Made by a program: the position numbers and the translations under genes
Notes under the pieces: model-generated
The model's database searches: none
What the model saw: the letters and a program-made list of their open reading frames with translations, nothing else
Told to the model about the DNA's origin: nothing
Origin: Flavobacteriaceae bacterium
GTDB taxonomy: Bacteria > Bacteroidota > Bacteroidia > Flavobacteriales > Flavobacteriaceae
Direction: 5' to 3'
NCBI GenBank assembly: GCA_002690805.1
Contig: NZFW01000014.1
Span: forward strand, 1-48,129
Length of the DNA: 48,129 nt
Shown here: piece by piece, positions 8,213 through 17,232 of the stretch
Layout of the letters: each line of letters opens with the position of its first letter
Numbering within the stretch: the stretch's first letter is position 1

Positions 8213-8233
8213 AAGCAGTCTTAATATAAAGAA

Positions 8234-8425
8234 TTATAATTTAGTAAGATTAGAAGCTTGCTTCCCCTTATTACCTTCTTCTTCTACATATTCAACTTTA
8301 TCACCCTCTTGGAGTGAAAGCCCATTAAGGGCTGTAACGTGAACGAATACATCGTCACCCGACTCATCGTTTGTAATAAATCCATATCCTTTGGATTCAT
8401 TGAAAAATTTAACTGTACCAGTCAT
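8234..8425 (-). CDS. csp: Cold-shock domain protein
   Basis: Single cold-shock domain of 63 residues that binds single-stranded RNA or DNA as a chaperone. RNP1 is KGYGFI (12-17) and RNP2 is VFVHV (26-30). The C-terminus KGKQASNLTKL is typical. It has its own terminator downstream (8189-8212). The 79-base upstream gap could hold its promoter and a short leader, but I saw no confident -7 box there. It need not be cold-induced; many flavobacterial family members are constitutive. Confidence 0.95.
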   Translation of the reverse strand: MTGTVKFFNESKGYGFITNDESGDDVFVHVTALNGLSLQEGDKVEYVEEEGNKGKQASNLTKL

Positions 8426-8504
8426 ATTGTGTATTAAAATAATTTCGGCTAAGTTACACCAACTTTCGTTTCTTAAAACCTTTAATGTGTTTTATTTTTA
8501 AAAT

Positions 8505-8759
8505 TTAATTATTTTTTTTTATTTCATTTGTATTTTTCATCCTTTCAAAATTTTCTTTAGTAAGCGTGTAATGCCTAATATCTTTGCCTTTCCATCGATG
8601 AAACAAAAAAACAGGAAGAAAAATAATAACGAAAAAAACAACACTACTTCCAATAACTTTTTCGCCTAAAATATCATTTCCAACAATATTTTTAATATAA
8701 AAGCCTGTAAAAAGAGACAAGATTATAAGAAAAAATAAAAAACGAAGTGTATTTTTCAT
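8505..8759 (-). CDS. Small two-helix membrane protein of unknown function
   Basis: The 84-residue protein has two hydrophobic segments (about 5-24 and 37-55), then a basic, hydrophilic tail (RWKGKDIRHYTLTKENFERMKN). I do not recognise a named domain. The start lies nine bases after the aspS stop on the same strand, so it is probably co-transcribed with aspS. An inner-membrane location with both termini on the same side is predicted. Confidence 0.7.
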   Translation of the reverse strand: MKNTLRFLFFLIILSLFTGFYIKNIVGNDILGEKVIGSSVVFFVIIFLPVFLFHRWKGKDIRHYTLTKENFERMKNTNEIKKNN

Positions 8760-8768
8760 CTACTAAAA

Positions 8769-10520
8769 TTATTTTTTTACAATACTTAATCCTAATTCAT
8801 CAAGTTGAGGTTTTATAATTGATGAAGGAGAATCAATCATTACGTCTCTTCCAGAATTATTTTTTGGAAAAGCAATGAAATCTCGAATTGTCTCTTTTCC
8901 CCCGAGTATTGCAACAAGCCTATCCAAACCAAAAGCAATTCCTCCGTGAGGTGGTGCCCCATACTTGAAAGCACCCATTAAAAAACCAAATTGTTTTCTC
9001 GCTTCTTTATCAGTAAATCCTAATAAATTAAATATTTGTTTTTGAAGGTTAGAATTATGTATTCTAATAGAGCCTCCACCAATCTCATTTCCATTAAGAA
9101 CTAAGTCATATGCATTTGCCTTAACTTTTTCAGGTGCTGTTTTTAATAATTCAATATCTTCTTCCTTTGGCGATGTAAAGGGATGATGCATCGCATGAAA
9201 CCTTTTTAATTCGTTATCCCATTCTAATAATGGAAAGTCAGTTACCCATAGTGGTGCAAAAATATTAGGATCTCTTAAACTGAGTTTTTCAGCAATTGCT
9301 AACCTTAAATCTCCTAATTGTTTTAACGTTTTTTTATAATCACCTGAAAGAATAAAGATTAAATCACCAGGCTCAGCATGGGTTATTTTTACCCAGTCAA
9401 TTAATTCATCATGAGAGTAGAATTTATCTACAGAGGATTTTAAAGTTTTATTGTCATTGTATCTTACCCAAACCAAACCCTTTGCTCCTATTTGAGGTTG
9501 CTTCACCCAGTTTGTCCAGCCATCAATATCTTTTCTTGATATTGAGTTTCCATTCTTTATAGAAAAACCAATGATTGACTCTTCAGAGTCAAAAACATTA
9601 AACCCTTTGCCTTTTGAAATACTTGTTAAATCTCCAAATTTCATTTCAAACCTAATGTCTGGTTTATCACTTCCGTAGTTTTTCATGGCTTCATCATATG
9701 TCATTCTGGGAAAGTTATTTAGTTTTATGTTTTTTAATTTCAACAAAAGATGAGAAATTAACCCTTCAAACTCATTTAGGACATCATCTTGATTAACAAA
9801 GCTCATTTCGCAATCAATTTGAGTAAATTCTGGTTGCCTATCTGCTCTTAAATCCTCATCTCTAAAACATTTAACAATCTGGAAGTATCGATCTATACCA
9901 CCCACCATTAGTAATTGTTTAAATGTTTGCGGTGATTGGGGGAGGGCATAAAATTCTCCTTGGTTCATTCTTGAGGGGACAATAAAATCTCTTGCTCCCT
10001 CGGGTGTTGATTTAATTAGATAAGGAGTTTCTATATCAATAAATCCTTTTTTGCTTAAATAGTTTCTAACTTTCATTGTAACATCATGACGAAAAATAAG
10101 ATTTTCTCTTATTTCAGCTCTTCTTATGTCAAGATATCGATACTCCATCCTCAATTCTTCACCTCCGTCGGTATTATCTTCAATAGTAAAAGGGGGAATT
10201 TCAGATTTATTTAAAATATTTAATTTTTCTACCAGAAGCTCTACTCTTCCAGTTTGAATATCTATATTTTTTGATTCTCTTTCAATTACTTTTCCAGAAA
10301 CTTGAACTACATCCTCTCTTGAAAGGTTTTTTGCTTTATCATATAGTTTTTTTGTGGAACGCTTTTCATCAAAAATTAGCTGAGTAATTCCATAACGATC
10401 TCTAATATCAACCCAAATAATGAAACCCTTGTCTCTTTTTTTTTGAACCCATCCTGCAAGAGTTACCATCTTATTTATATCAGATGATTTTAATTCTCCA
10501 CAATTGTGTGTTCTAAGCAT
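8769..10520 (-). CDS. aspS: Aspartyl-tRNA synthetase
   Basis: Class II synthetase that charges tRNA-Asp, 583 residues, the bacterial type with the GAD insertion domain. An N-terminal OB-fold anticodon domain comprises about residues 1-105. Motif 2 contains FRDED (219-223) followed by [10 protein letters not shown]. The GAD domain is at about 290-420. Motif 3 is GIAFGLDR (527-534). Its start lies 24 bases after the RND pump gene with no terminator between, so either it has a promoter inside the pump gene or it is read through from the TetR-controlled operon. Confidence 0.97.
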   Translation of the reverse strand: MLRTHNCGELKSSDINKMVTLAGWVQKKRDKGFIIWVDIRDRYGITQLIFDEKRSTKKLYDKAKNLSREDVVQVSGKVIERESKNIDIQTGRVELLVEKLNILNKSEIPPFTIEDNTDGGEELRMEYRYLDIRRAEIRENLIFRHDVTMKVRNYLSKKGFIDIETPYLIKSTPEGARDFIVPSRMNQGEFYALPQSPQTFKQLLMVGGIDRYFQIVKCFRDEDLRADRQPEFTQIDCEMSFVNQDDVLNEFEGLISHLLLKLKNIKLNNFPRMTYDEAMKNYGSDKPDIRFEMKFGDLTSISKGKGFNVFDSEESIIGFSIKNGNSISRKDIDGWTNWVKQPQIGAKGLVWVRYNDNKTLKSSVDKFYSHDELIDWVKITHAEPGDLIFILSGDYKKTLKQLGDLRLAIAEKLSLRDPNIFAPLWVTDFPLLEWDNELKRFHAMHHPFTSPKEEDIELLKTAPEKVKANAYDLVLNGNEIGGGSIRIHNSNLQKQIFNLLGFTDKEARKQFGFLMGAFKYGAPPHGGIAFGLDRLVAILGGKETIRDFIAFPKNNSGRDVMIDSPSSIIKPQLDELGLSIVKK

Positions 10521-10544
10521 AGCTAAAAATGATTAACAAAGATA

Positions 10545-13500
10545 TTAAGTTTTAACACCATTCCATCGGTTAATAGTTAATTTAAGTTGATAAACAATAT
10601 AAAAACTACTTGGAACAATAAATAAAGTTAAGAAAGTAGCAAAAGTTAGACCAAAAATTACAGTCCATGCAAGTGGCCCCCAGAAGATCACATTATCACC
10701 ACCTATAAATATTTTAGGATCCCATTCTGTTATCAAAGAAAAGAAATCTATGTTAAGACCAGTTGCAAGAGGAATTAGTCCCAATATAGTTGTTATTGCA
10801 GTTAAAAGAACAGGACGAAGTCTTGCAGCTCCTCCATAAACTATTGCTTCACGAGCATCTAATTTTGGAAGAAGTTTGTTTAATGCAATCCCTAGCTCTT
10901 CTTTTTTTCTAGCAATTAATAATTGTGTATAATCAATTAGGACTACTCCATTATTTACAACTATTCCCGATAAAGCAATAATTCCCATCATAGTCATCAT
11001 TATTACAAAAGGCATTCTAAATAAGCTTATCCCGTAGAGCACCCCAGTAAAACTCAAAAAAATAGATAACAAAATTATTAGAGGGTTCGATATTGAATTA
11101 AATTGAAGAACTAATAAAAATAATATCATACCAAGTGCTGCTGCTAAAGCTCCTAAAAGAAATCGCATATTTTTATCTTGCTCCTCGATTTCACCAGTAA
11201 ATCTTAATTCAATATTAGGATTGATTTGATCATAACTCGAAACACTTTGTTTGACATTAGACACAACATCATTTCCGTTATAGCCAGCTAAAACAGGAGA
11301 ATATAAGGTAACTACTCTTTTCAGATCTCTGTGTTTGATTGCATTAAATGAAACCGAGTTTTTGTATTTAACAAGAGTACTAAGAGGGATTTTTTTAATT
11401 TTTCCAGTAGCTTGATCTCTAAAAACTATATACTGATCCAATAGTTTGTCAACAAAATTCCGATCATTTTTATGAAATCTTACATTGATGTCATAATCTT
11501 CTCCCTCATTTTTATAAACACCTGCCTTTTCTCCAAAAACTGAACCTCTAAGTTGTTGACCAATTTGACCAGCTGTTATACCCAGACTCCCAGCCTTTTT
11601 TCTGTCAATATTAATTACAACTCCTGGCTTACTTTTATTTACATTTATTTTCAACCCTTCAACTCCTGGTATATTTTCAATTGTCAAATAATTTTTTAAG
11701 TTTTCAGCAGTTTGAATTAATTCATCATAGTTTTCGCCTACTATTTCAATATTAATTGGATATCCAGTAGGGGGTCCTTTTGCATCTTTTTCAACTGAAA
11801 CAGTTACACCTGCATATTTATCTTTTAGTTCTTTTTGTAACTCTTTTCTCAAGTTTTCGCTTGAAAGTCCTTGCCTATATTTAAATTGAGATGTTGTTAT
11901 TGTGATTTTAGATTTGTGAGGCATATCTTGATCACCTCCATTATCAATTTCAGGATTTTGTGATCCTAAGCCTACAAAAGTTACATTGGAATCAATCATA
12001 AAATTATGTCCATTATCAATGTATTTTGGGCTATTTATGACTTTTATAACATCTGCTTCAATTAATTTTGATGTAAAATTTGTCTTGTCTATAGACGTTC
12101 CCTCGGGATACTCAATATAAATAAAGATTTGTTGAGGTTGATTCTCAGGAAAAAACTCAACTTTTGGAGCTGACAGTCCTAAAATAATAAATGAAGAAAA
12201 AAGAAGTGCTGTAGTTCCTATTAACATTATGAAAGGTGTTTTTCCAGACAATGAAAACCTTAGAACTTTAGTATATGTTTTTTCTAAATTAACAAGACTT
12301 ACAGTTCTAAAATAAAAAGCCCATTTTTTTATGAACAGCTTATATGCCCAAAGTAGCACATTAAGTAAAATCAATAAAGTTCCAAGACCTCGAAAATTCC
12401 CAGGAAAAAAAATTAATATGGAGCCTATTCCAGATAAAAATACAGTTAATCTTCTTAGTTTTTTTCTTCCAATTATTTTGTCTTTTGTACTCATGAATTT
12501 TGAAACAAGCATTGAATTAAAAAAAATAGCTACTATCAATGAAGACCCTAATACTATTGAAAGAGTAAAAGGGAAATAGATCATGAATTTACCTATTGTT
12601 CCTGGCCAAAAACCTAAGGGTATAAATGCTGCAACTGTTGTTGCAGTTGAAACAATAATGGGTGTTGCTATTTCTCCAATTCCTTTTTTTGCCGCCTCCA
12701 TTCTAGACATACCCTCTTTCTCCATTAATCGATATGCATTTTCAACAACAACAATACCGTTATCTACAAGCATTCCCATTCCCATAATTAAACCAAAAAG
12801 AACCATTGTGTTTATAGTGCTTCCTAAAAAGTTTAAGATCATAAATGACATAAGCATGGACATGGGTATTGCAAACCCGACAAAAAGAGAGTTTCTAAAA
12901 CCTAAAAAAAACATTAGAACAGTAACTACAAGTATTACTCCAAAAATTATATTGTTAACCAGATCACTTACTATGTTTTTTGTGGTATTTGATTGGTCAT
13001 TTGAAATCTCAATATTAATTGAAGTTGGAAAGTCTTTAGATTTAACATTATTAATTAATGATCTTATTTTTTCCACAGTTTTAATTAGATTTTTTCCACT
13101 TCTTTTTTTTACATCTAAAACTAGCGCTGTCTTCCCATTTGAACGAGCATAAGAATTTTTTTCTTTTTCCTTGAATTTGACTGCAGCTATATCTTCTAAA
13201 AAAACAATTCCATTTTGAGTTTTCACAACAAAATTATTTAAATCCGTAGGAGAATTTATTTCCCCCAAAACTCTCAAATTCCTTCTTTTTCCTTCACCTT
13301 CAATACTTCCTGCAGAAATAGTGTTATTCTCTCTTTGAATTGCATTAATTATATCTTTAAAAGAAACGGACAATGCTGTCATTTTAAGAAGATCAACGGC
13401 AACTTCAATCTCAAAATCCTGAACACCTCGTAATGCAACTTCTTTAATTTCGGACATTTGCTCAATCTTATCTTGAAGTAGTTCTGCATAGAACTTCATT

Positions 13501-13997
13501 TCCTTGATCGGAAGATCCCCTGTCAAACCAATATTTAAAATTGGCATTTCTTCTGATATTGTGAGTGCAAAAACGTTTGGTTCTACTTTTGCATCGTTGA
13601 AAGTAGGCCAATCTGATCCGGATGTAATAGCATCGATTTTATCTTTAACTTCTACCTTAGCGTTTTCATTAGATATACCTTCGTCAAACTCAACAGTTAT
13701 CAATGAAACATTTTCTCTGGATGTAGATACAATGTCTACAAGATTTTTTACTCCTTTGAGCTCTTCTTCAAGCGGATCAGTTATTAACCTCTCGATATCC
13801 TCCGCTGTATTCCCTGGGAAAACAGAACTGACAAATATGTTATTTTCTTTTATTTCAGGATAATTCTCTCTAGGCATTGAGAAATACGCAGAGACCCCAA
13901 GAAAAAAAAATACTCCAATAACTACATAGATTACGGTACTTCTATTTATTGCCCAAGAAGATGGTTTGAACTCTTTTAATTCTGATGATTTTTTCAT
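10545..13997 (-). CDS. RND-family efflux pump, inner-membrane permease
   Basis: Proton-driven tripartite exporter subunit of 1150 residues in the AcrB/HAE superfamily. The first helix is at about 21-38, a large periplasmic loop follows, and helices 2-6 span about 350-498. After a second periplasmic domain the last helices span about 948-1140. The helix-4 motif is LVDNGIVVVEN, where AcrB D407-D408 corresponds to D412-N413. Helix 10 carries VVNN (1013-1016), so AcrB K940 corresponds to N1015. Two additional hydrophobic segments (517-533 and 538-556) lie between helices 6 and 7. There is also an acidic-aromatic insertion near 1082-1106. It is the last efflux gene after the adaptor (15-base gap). 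The substrate cannot be read from sequence. Confidence 0.93.
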   Translation of the reverse strand: MKKSSELKEFKPSSWAINRSTVIYVVIGVFFFLGVSAYFSMPRENYPEIKENNIFVSSVFPGNTAEDIERLITDPLEEELKGVKNLVDIVSTSRENVSLITVEFDEGISNENAKVEVKDKIDAITSGSDWPTFNDAKVEPNVFALTISEEMPILNIGLTGDLPIKEMKFYAELLQDKIEQMSEIKEVALRGVQDFEIEVAVDLLKMTALSVSFKDIINAIQRENNTISAGSIEGEGKRRNLRVLGEINSPTDLNNFVVKTQNGIVFLEDIAAVKFKEKEKNSYARSNGKTALVLDVKKRSGKNLIKTVEKIRSLINNVKSKDFPTSINIEISNDQSNTTKNIVSDLVNNIIFGVILVVTVLMFFLGFRNSLFVGFAIPMSMLMSFMILNFLGSTINTMVLFGLIMGMGMLVDNGIVVVENAYRLMEKEGMSRMEAAKKGIGEIATPIIVSTATTVAAFIPLGFWPGTIGKFMIYFPFTLSIVLGSSLIVAIFFNSMLVSKFMSTKDKIIGRKKLRRLTVFLSGIGSILIFFPGNFRGLGTLLILLNVLLWAYKLFIKKWAFYFRTVSLVNLEKTYTKVLRFSLSGKTPFIMLIGTTALLFSSFIILGLSAPKVEFFPENQPQQIFIYIEYPEGTSIDKTNFTSKLIEADVIKVINSPKYIDNGHNFMIDSNVTFVGLGSQNPEIDNGGDQDMPHKSKITITTSQFKYRQGLSSENLRKELQKELKDKYAGVTVSVEKDAKGPPTGYPINIEIVGENYDELIQTAENLKNYLTIENIPGVEGLKINVNKSKPGVVINIDRKKAGSLGITAGQIGQQLRGSVFGEKAGVYKNEGEDYDINVRFHKNDRNFVDKLLDQYIVFRDQATGKIKKIPLSTLVKYKNSVSFNAIKHRDLKRVVTLYSPVLAGYNGNDVVSNVKQSVSSYDQINPNIELRFTGEIEEQDKNMRFLLGALAAALGMILFLLVLQFNSISNPLIILLSIFLSFTGVLYGISLFRMPFVIMMTMMGIIALSGIVVNNGVVLIDYTQLLIARKKEELGIALNKLLPKLDAREAIVYGGAARLRPVLLTAITTILGLIPLATGLNIDFFSLITEWDPKIFIGGDNVIFWGPLAWTVIFGLTFATFLTLFIVPSSFYIVYQLKLTINRWNGVKT

Positions 13998-14012
13998 TAG
14001 TAGAATTACTTG

Positions 14013-15188
14013 TTAATAATTGAAAGATTTTACTATTTGTTTATCTGCTACTAAGCGAATTCCGTCTTCAACAATCAGATCACCACTATTTAATCCTTCA
14101 AGAACTTCAATTTTATTATCAGATATTTTTCCTAATTTTACAAATGTTTTTATGGCGGTAAATTTATTTTGACTGATATCTAGCGGTTCAAGTTTGAAGA
14201 CATAAAATTCATTACCACTATTTTCAATTATATTTTTTTGAGAAACCAATAATGCATTTGGATTTTTGTAATCGTTTATTAAAATTTTTACTGTCATATT
14301 TGGTTTAAAATCATAATCACTATTTTTAAGCATAACTTCAATTCTAAAGTTTCTATTATTGGGATTAATTATATTTCCCACAGCGGATATTTTTGAAGCA
14401 ACAAGTACACTGGAGAGAACAGGAGTGATAATAAAGACTTCGGAATTAATTTTTATATTTGAAATATGAGTTTCTGGAACCTCTGCTTTTACTTTTACTT
14501 CGTCAAGGTTAATAATTCTTAAAATAGGGGTTATTCCTGGACTAACGTTACTGCCTGGATCAGCTATTAATTCGTCAATAATACCATCAAAAGGCGCAAT
14601 TATTTTTGATTTAGTTATTTGAAATTTTAATTGATCTATGTTTTTCTTTAAACTAAAATAATTGGTTTCTGCTTGTAAAAATTGAATTTCTGATCCAATC
14701 TTTTCTTTCCATAAGCTTAATTGTCTCTCGTAAATCGTTTCGGCTAATTTGACTTGCAATTTCATTTGCTCAATTTTAGCTATAATACCTTCATTAGAAA
14801 GTTCAACAAGTACCATTCCTTTTGAAACTTTTTGACCTTCTTTAACATAAACAGATTTAATTATACCAGGAATTTCAGGATATAGTTTTAAATTTTTATC
14901 CGAATCTATAGATCCTTGAACTTCTATGTAATGTTTAAACGGAGCACTAGTAACTTTAAAATTTGTTACAAGAGGAAGTTTTTGATTTTCGTCTAAATCA
15001 AAAATAACATCATTCAATATTTTTAATTCTTTCTGAAGAACGTTTATTTGGTTACTAAGTTTAGTTTTTTCAGATTGAATTAATTTCAAATCATTAGAAT
15101 TAATAATATAGTTAATATCATTTTCTTGTTTACTATTGCAGCTGTAAGAGATTATAGTTAAATATAAAATGTATGTATATTTTTTCAT
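14013..15188 (-). CDS. Efflux periplasmic adaptor lipoprotein (membrane fusion protein)
   Basis: HlyD/AcrA-type adaptor of 391 residues that links the RND pump to the outer-membrane channel. The signal peptide ends in ISYSC with C17 as the lipidation site, followed by a polar stretch. A first coiled coil lies at about 30-65, the biotinyl-lipoyl half-motif around VKEGQKVSKGMVLVELS, an alpha-hairpin at about 130-185, and then a beta-barrel and membrane-proximal domain. It lies between the TolC-like gene (two-base gap) and the pump gene (15-base gap), so the stoichiometric partners are translated together. Confidence 0.92.
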   Translation of the reverse strand: MKKYTYILYLTIISYSCNSKQENDINYIINSNDLKLIQSEKTKLSNQINVLQKELKILNDVIFDLDENQKLPLVTNFKVTSAPFKHYIEVQGSIDSDKNLKLYPEIPGIIKSVYVKEGQKVSKGMVLVELSNEGIIAKIEQMKLQVKLAETIYERQLSLWKEKIGSEIQFLQAETNYFSLKKNIDQLKFQITKSKIIAPFDGIIDELIADPGSNVSPGITPILRIINLDEVKVKAEVPETHISNIKINSEVFIITPVLSSVLVASKISAVGNIINPNNRNFRIEVMLKNSDYDFKPNMTVKILINDYKNPNALLVSQKNIIENSGNEFYVFKLEPLDISQNKFTAIKTFVKLGKISDNKIEVLEGLNSGDLIVEDGIRLVADKQIVKSFNY

Positions 15189-15190
15189 TT

Positions 15191-16525
15191 TTAATTATTA
15201 ATATTTAAAAGTGTTTCTAGTTCAATTTTTTTAGATACTAAATCTTGTAGTGCATCTAAATATTTTTTTTGGGCAGTGTAAAGTTGAGTTTGAGCCTGTC
15301 TTAGTTCGAAACTACTTGCCATTCCTTGAGAAAATTTAATTTTATTTTTATTTTCAATTCTTTCCGATAACTCCATATTATTTTTTGTTACATAAAAATC
15401 ATCAATTGCTAGTTCAAGGCTAACTTTGGCATTTTTAACATTAATTTTTATTTGTTGTTGTGTTGTTTTAAGATTAATTTTCGATTGTTCATATGAAATT
15501 TTTGCTATTTGAGAACTTGCCGAACGTCCCAGAGAACTAAAAATTGGGACATTAAGGCTCATTCCGAATAAAGCCGAGCCAAACCATTTTTGATTTTGAT
15601 TATTAAATGTAAATGAATTGCTATTTCCAGTATATGCACCACTAATAAATGCAGATAGTTTAGGCAATGATTTGCTTTGCTCAAGTTTGTATTCAAGTCT
15701 TTTTTGTTCTACATAATTATTTGCTATTTTAATATCAATATTTGAATTTAAATCCCAGGTTTCGATTTGGGGAATTTTATTGATTTGTATATCAATAATC
15801 GATTCAAGTGAACTTTTAAGTTCTAATTTCGCTTGTTCATTATAACCAAGTGAGATTTTTAAGAGATCTTTTAATAAGAATTGAAGTTGATTTGCAAATT
15901 TTCTTTGTGATTCAAGCTCAGACAATGTTATTTTTAATTGCTCTACACTTTCTTCTTCTATAAATCCACCATTAAACAGTTTTTTTGCTTCATCAAGAGT
16001 TTTGTCTAGGTTCATTATATTTTTATCTATAATTTTTAAATTTTCTTTAGAAATTAAAGAATTTACATAGGCATTGGTTACTGATTTTCTAACTTCATGA
16101 TTGGTTTTTTTTAAAGCATTATCAAAAAATTCAATGTAAGATTTAGTGGCCTGTAATCCTACTAAATATGATCCGTCAAAAAGTAATTGACTAATTTTTG
16201 CTGATCCAACAAGGTTTTGTTCAGTCCCAAAACTAACCTCAGTAAAATCACCTTCTTGACCTCCAAAAAATTGAGCTGGAATTAATGAAACTGGTAATTC
16301 TAAAAAGTTTGAGTAATCAAAACTTGCTTTAATCTGAGGTAATCCAACTGAAATTGTTTTCCATTTTTCTTTGTATGCCTTATCAATTTCATTTTTAGCA
16401 TTTATGATTTCAGAATTATTTTCAAGGGCAAAACTTATTGCTTCATTAATGCTTAAGCTAGGAGGATATTCCTGGGCTAAGGTAATATTAATTGAAAAAA
16501 ATAAAATATAAATATATTTATTCAT
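15191..16525 (-). CDS. TolC-like outer-membrane efflux protein
   Basis: Outer-membrane channel of the tripartite pump, 444 residues, with a cleavable signal peptide (about 1-17, MNKYIYILFFSINITLA). Two repeated outer-membrane-efflux domains are visible, rich in long amphipathic helices with Gln, Asn and Lys. The motif SLSINEAISFALENNSEI near the N-terminus is the typical opening of the family. Its ATG overlaps the TetR stop by four bases (16522-16525, ATGA type), indicating translational coupling to the regulator. Confidence 0.93.
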   Translation of the reverse strand: MNKYIYILFFSINITLAQEYPPSLSINEAISFALENNSEIINAKNEIDKAYKEKWKTISVGLPQIKASFDYSNFLELPVSLIPAQFFGGQEGDFTEVSFGTEQNLVGSAKISQLLFDGSYLVGLQATKSYIEFFDNALKKTNHEVRKSVTNAYVNSLISKENLKIIDKNIMNLDKTLDEAKKLFNGGFIEEESVEQLKITLSELESQRKFANQLQFLLKDLLKISLGYNEQAKLELKSSLESIIDIQINKIPQIETWDLNSNIDIKIANNYVEQKRLEYKLEQSKSLPKLSAFISGAYTGNSNSFTFNNQNQKWFGSALFGMSLNVPIFSSLGRSASSQIAKISYEQSKINLKTTQQQIKINVKNAKVSLELAIDDFYVTKNNMELSERIENKNKIKFSQGMASSFELRQAQTQLYTAQKKYLDALQDLVSKKIELETLLNINN

Positions 16526-17133
16526 AATTCTGATTTTTTATAAACTTTATTTAATAGAGACAATCCTTTTTTTGTTGAAATAGCCCTTAGGTGATATTCA
16601 ATAAAATCTTCAATTACCTCATCCACTTTGAATTCATTTAGAGGAAATAAATTTATATCACGAACACCTCTCATACCGTTTAGATATATTCTAGTAACAA
16701 AATCAATATTGATTTCCTTTCTAAAATATTCTGATTTAATACCTCTTTTTAAACTTTCTTGAATATTATCTTTAAATAGGTTGAATTCCCTATCCTTTAT
16801 TTCTTCATATATTTCTGGATAAAATTTTTGAAGCTGAAATTGAGGTGATGTTTCAGTGTTTCCTAGAATTTTCATTGCTTCTTTTTTCATTTCAAAAAGT
16901 TCTACTATTGGATTATCTGCATTTTTTCTTATTTCTTTAAAAGTTTCAACTAATTGTTTCTGAATAGACTCGGTGCAGGAGCTGATAAGTTGATTTTTAT
17001 TTTTAAAGAATTGATAAATAGTTTTTTTTGATATTGACATTGATTCAGCTAAATCGTCCATAGTTACACTTTTAAATCCTAAGGACAAGAATAGATTTAG
17101 AGCTTTAAGAATAATTTTTTTTTTCACTAGCAT
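16522..17133 (-). CDS. TetR/AcrR-family repressor of the efflux operon
   Basis: Transcriptional regulator of 203 residues. The N-terminal helix-turn-helix covers about 24-46 (VTMDDLAESMSISKKTIYQFF), and the C-terminal ligand-binding part is divergent, as usual in this family. It is the first gene of the operon TetR-TolC-adaptor-pump. A 28-base inverted-repeat region (17148-17175) overlaps the operon promoter, so autorepression is the natural reading, with an efflux substrate probably relieving it. The -7 box ends one base before the ATG, so the mRNA is predicted to start at or inside this start codon. A GTG at codon 3 is an alternative start. Confidence 0.92.
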   Translation of the reverse strand: MLVKKKIILKALNLFLSLGFKSVTMDDLAESMSISKKTIYQFFKNKNQLISSCTESIQKQLVETFKEIRKNADNPIVELFEMKKEAMKILGNTETSPQFQLQKFYPEIYEEIKDREFNLFKDNIQESLKRGIKSEYFRKEINIDFVTRIYLNGMRGVRDINLFPLNEFKVDEVIEDFIEYHLRAISTKKGLSLLNKVYKKSEL

Positions 17134-17134
17134 G

Positions 17135-17166
17135 CAAATCTACAACAGGAAACTTTATAAACCAAA
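17135..17166 (-). promoter_or_regulatory. Promoter of the efflux operon (TTTG - 20 bases - TAGATTTG)
   Basis: On the minus strand TTTG (17163-17166) is followed after exactly 20 bases by TAGATTTG (17135-17142), matching both boxes of the Bacteroidota vegetative promoter. It is the best complete promoter in the window. The -7 box ends one base before the TetR ATG, so the transcript should be leaderless or nearly so. Confidence 0.75.
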
Positions 17167-17175
17167 AGAGTTTCC
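17148..17175. promoter_or_regulatory. Candidate TetR operator (GGAAACT-N14-AGTTTCC)
   Basis: A perfect seven-base inverted repeat, GGAAACT at 17148-17154 and AGTTTCC at 17169-17175, spans the -33 box and most of the spacer of the efflux-operon promoter. The overall size and dyad symmetry suit a TetR-family dimer, and its position would block RNA polymerase. It lies in the 99-base gap shared with the divergent polyprenyl synthase gene. Confidence 0.65.
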
Positions 17176-17232
17176 AATGTTTATTTAACTATAATAATAG
17201 ATTATTTATTTACATTTATTAAAAAATAATTA

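Noticed and set aside
12331-13152. Long plus-strand open frames opposite the RND pump gene
   Set aside because: They lie antisense to a well-supported gene, and the translated products resemble no family; they are shadows of the pump coding frame.
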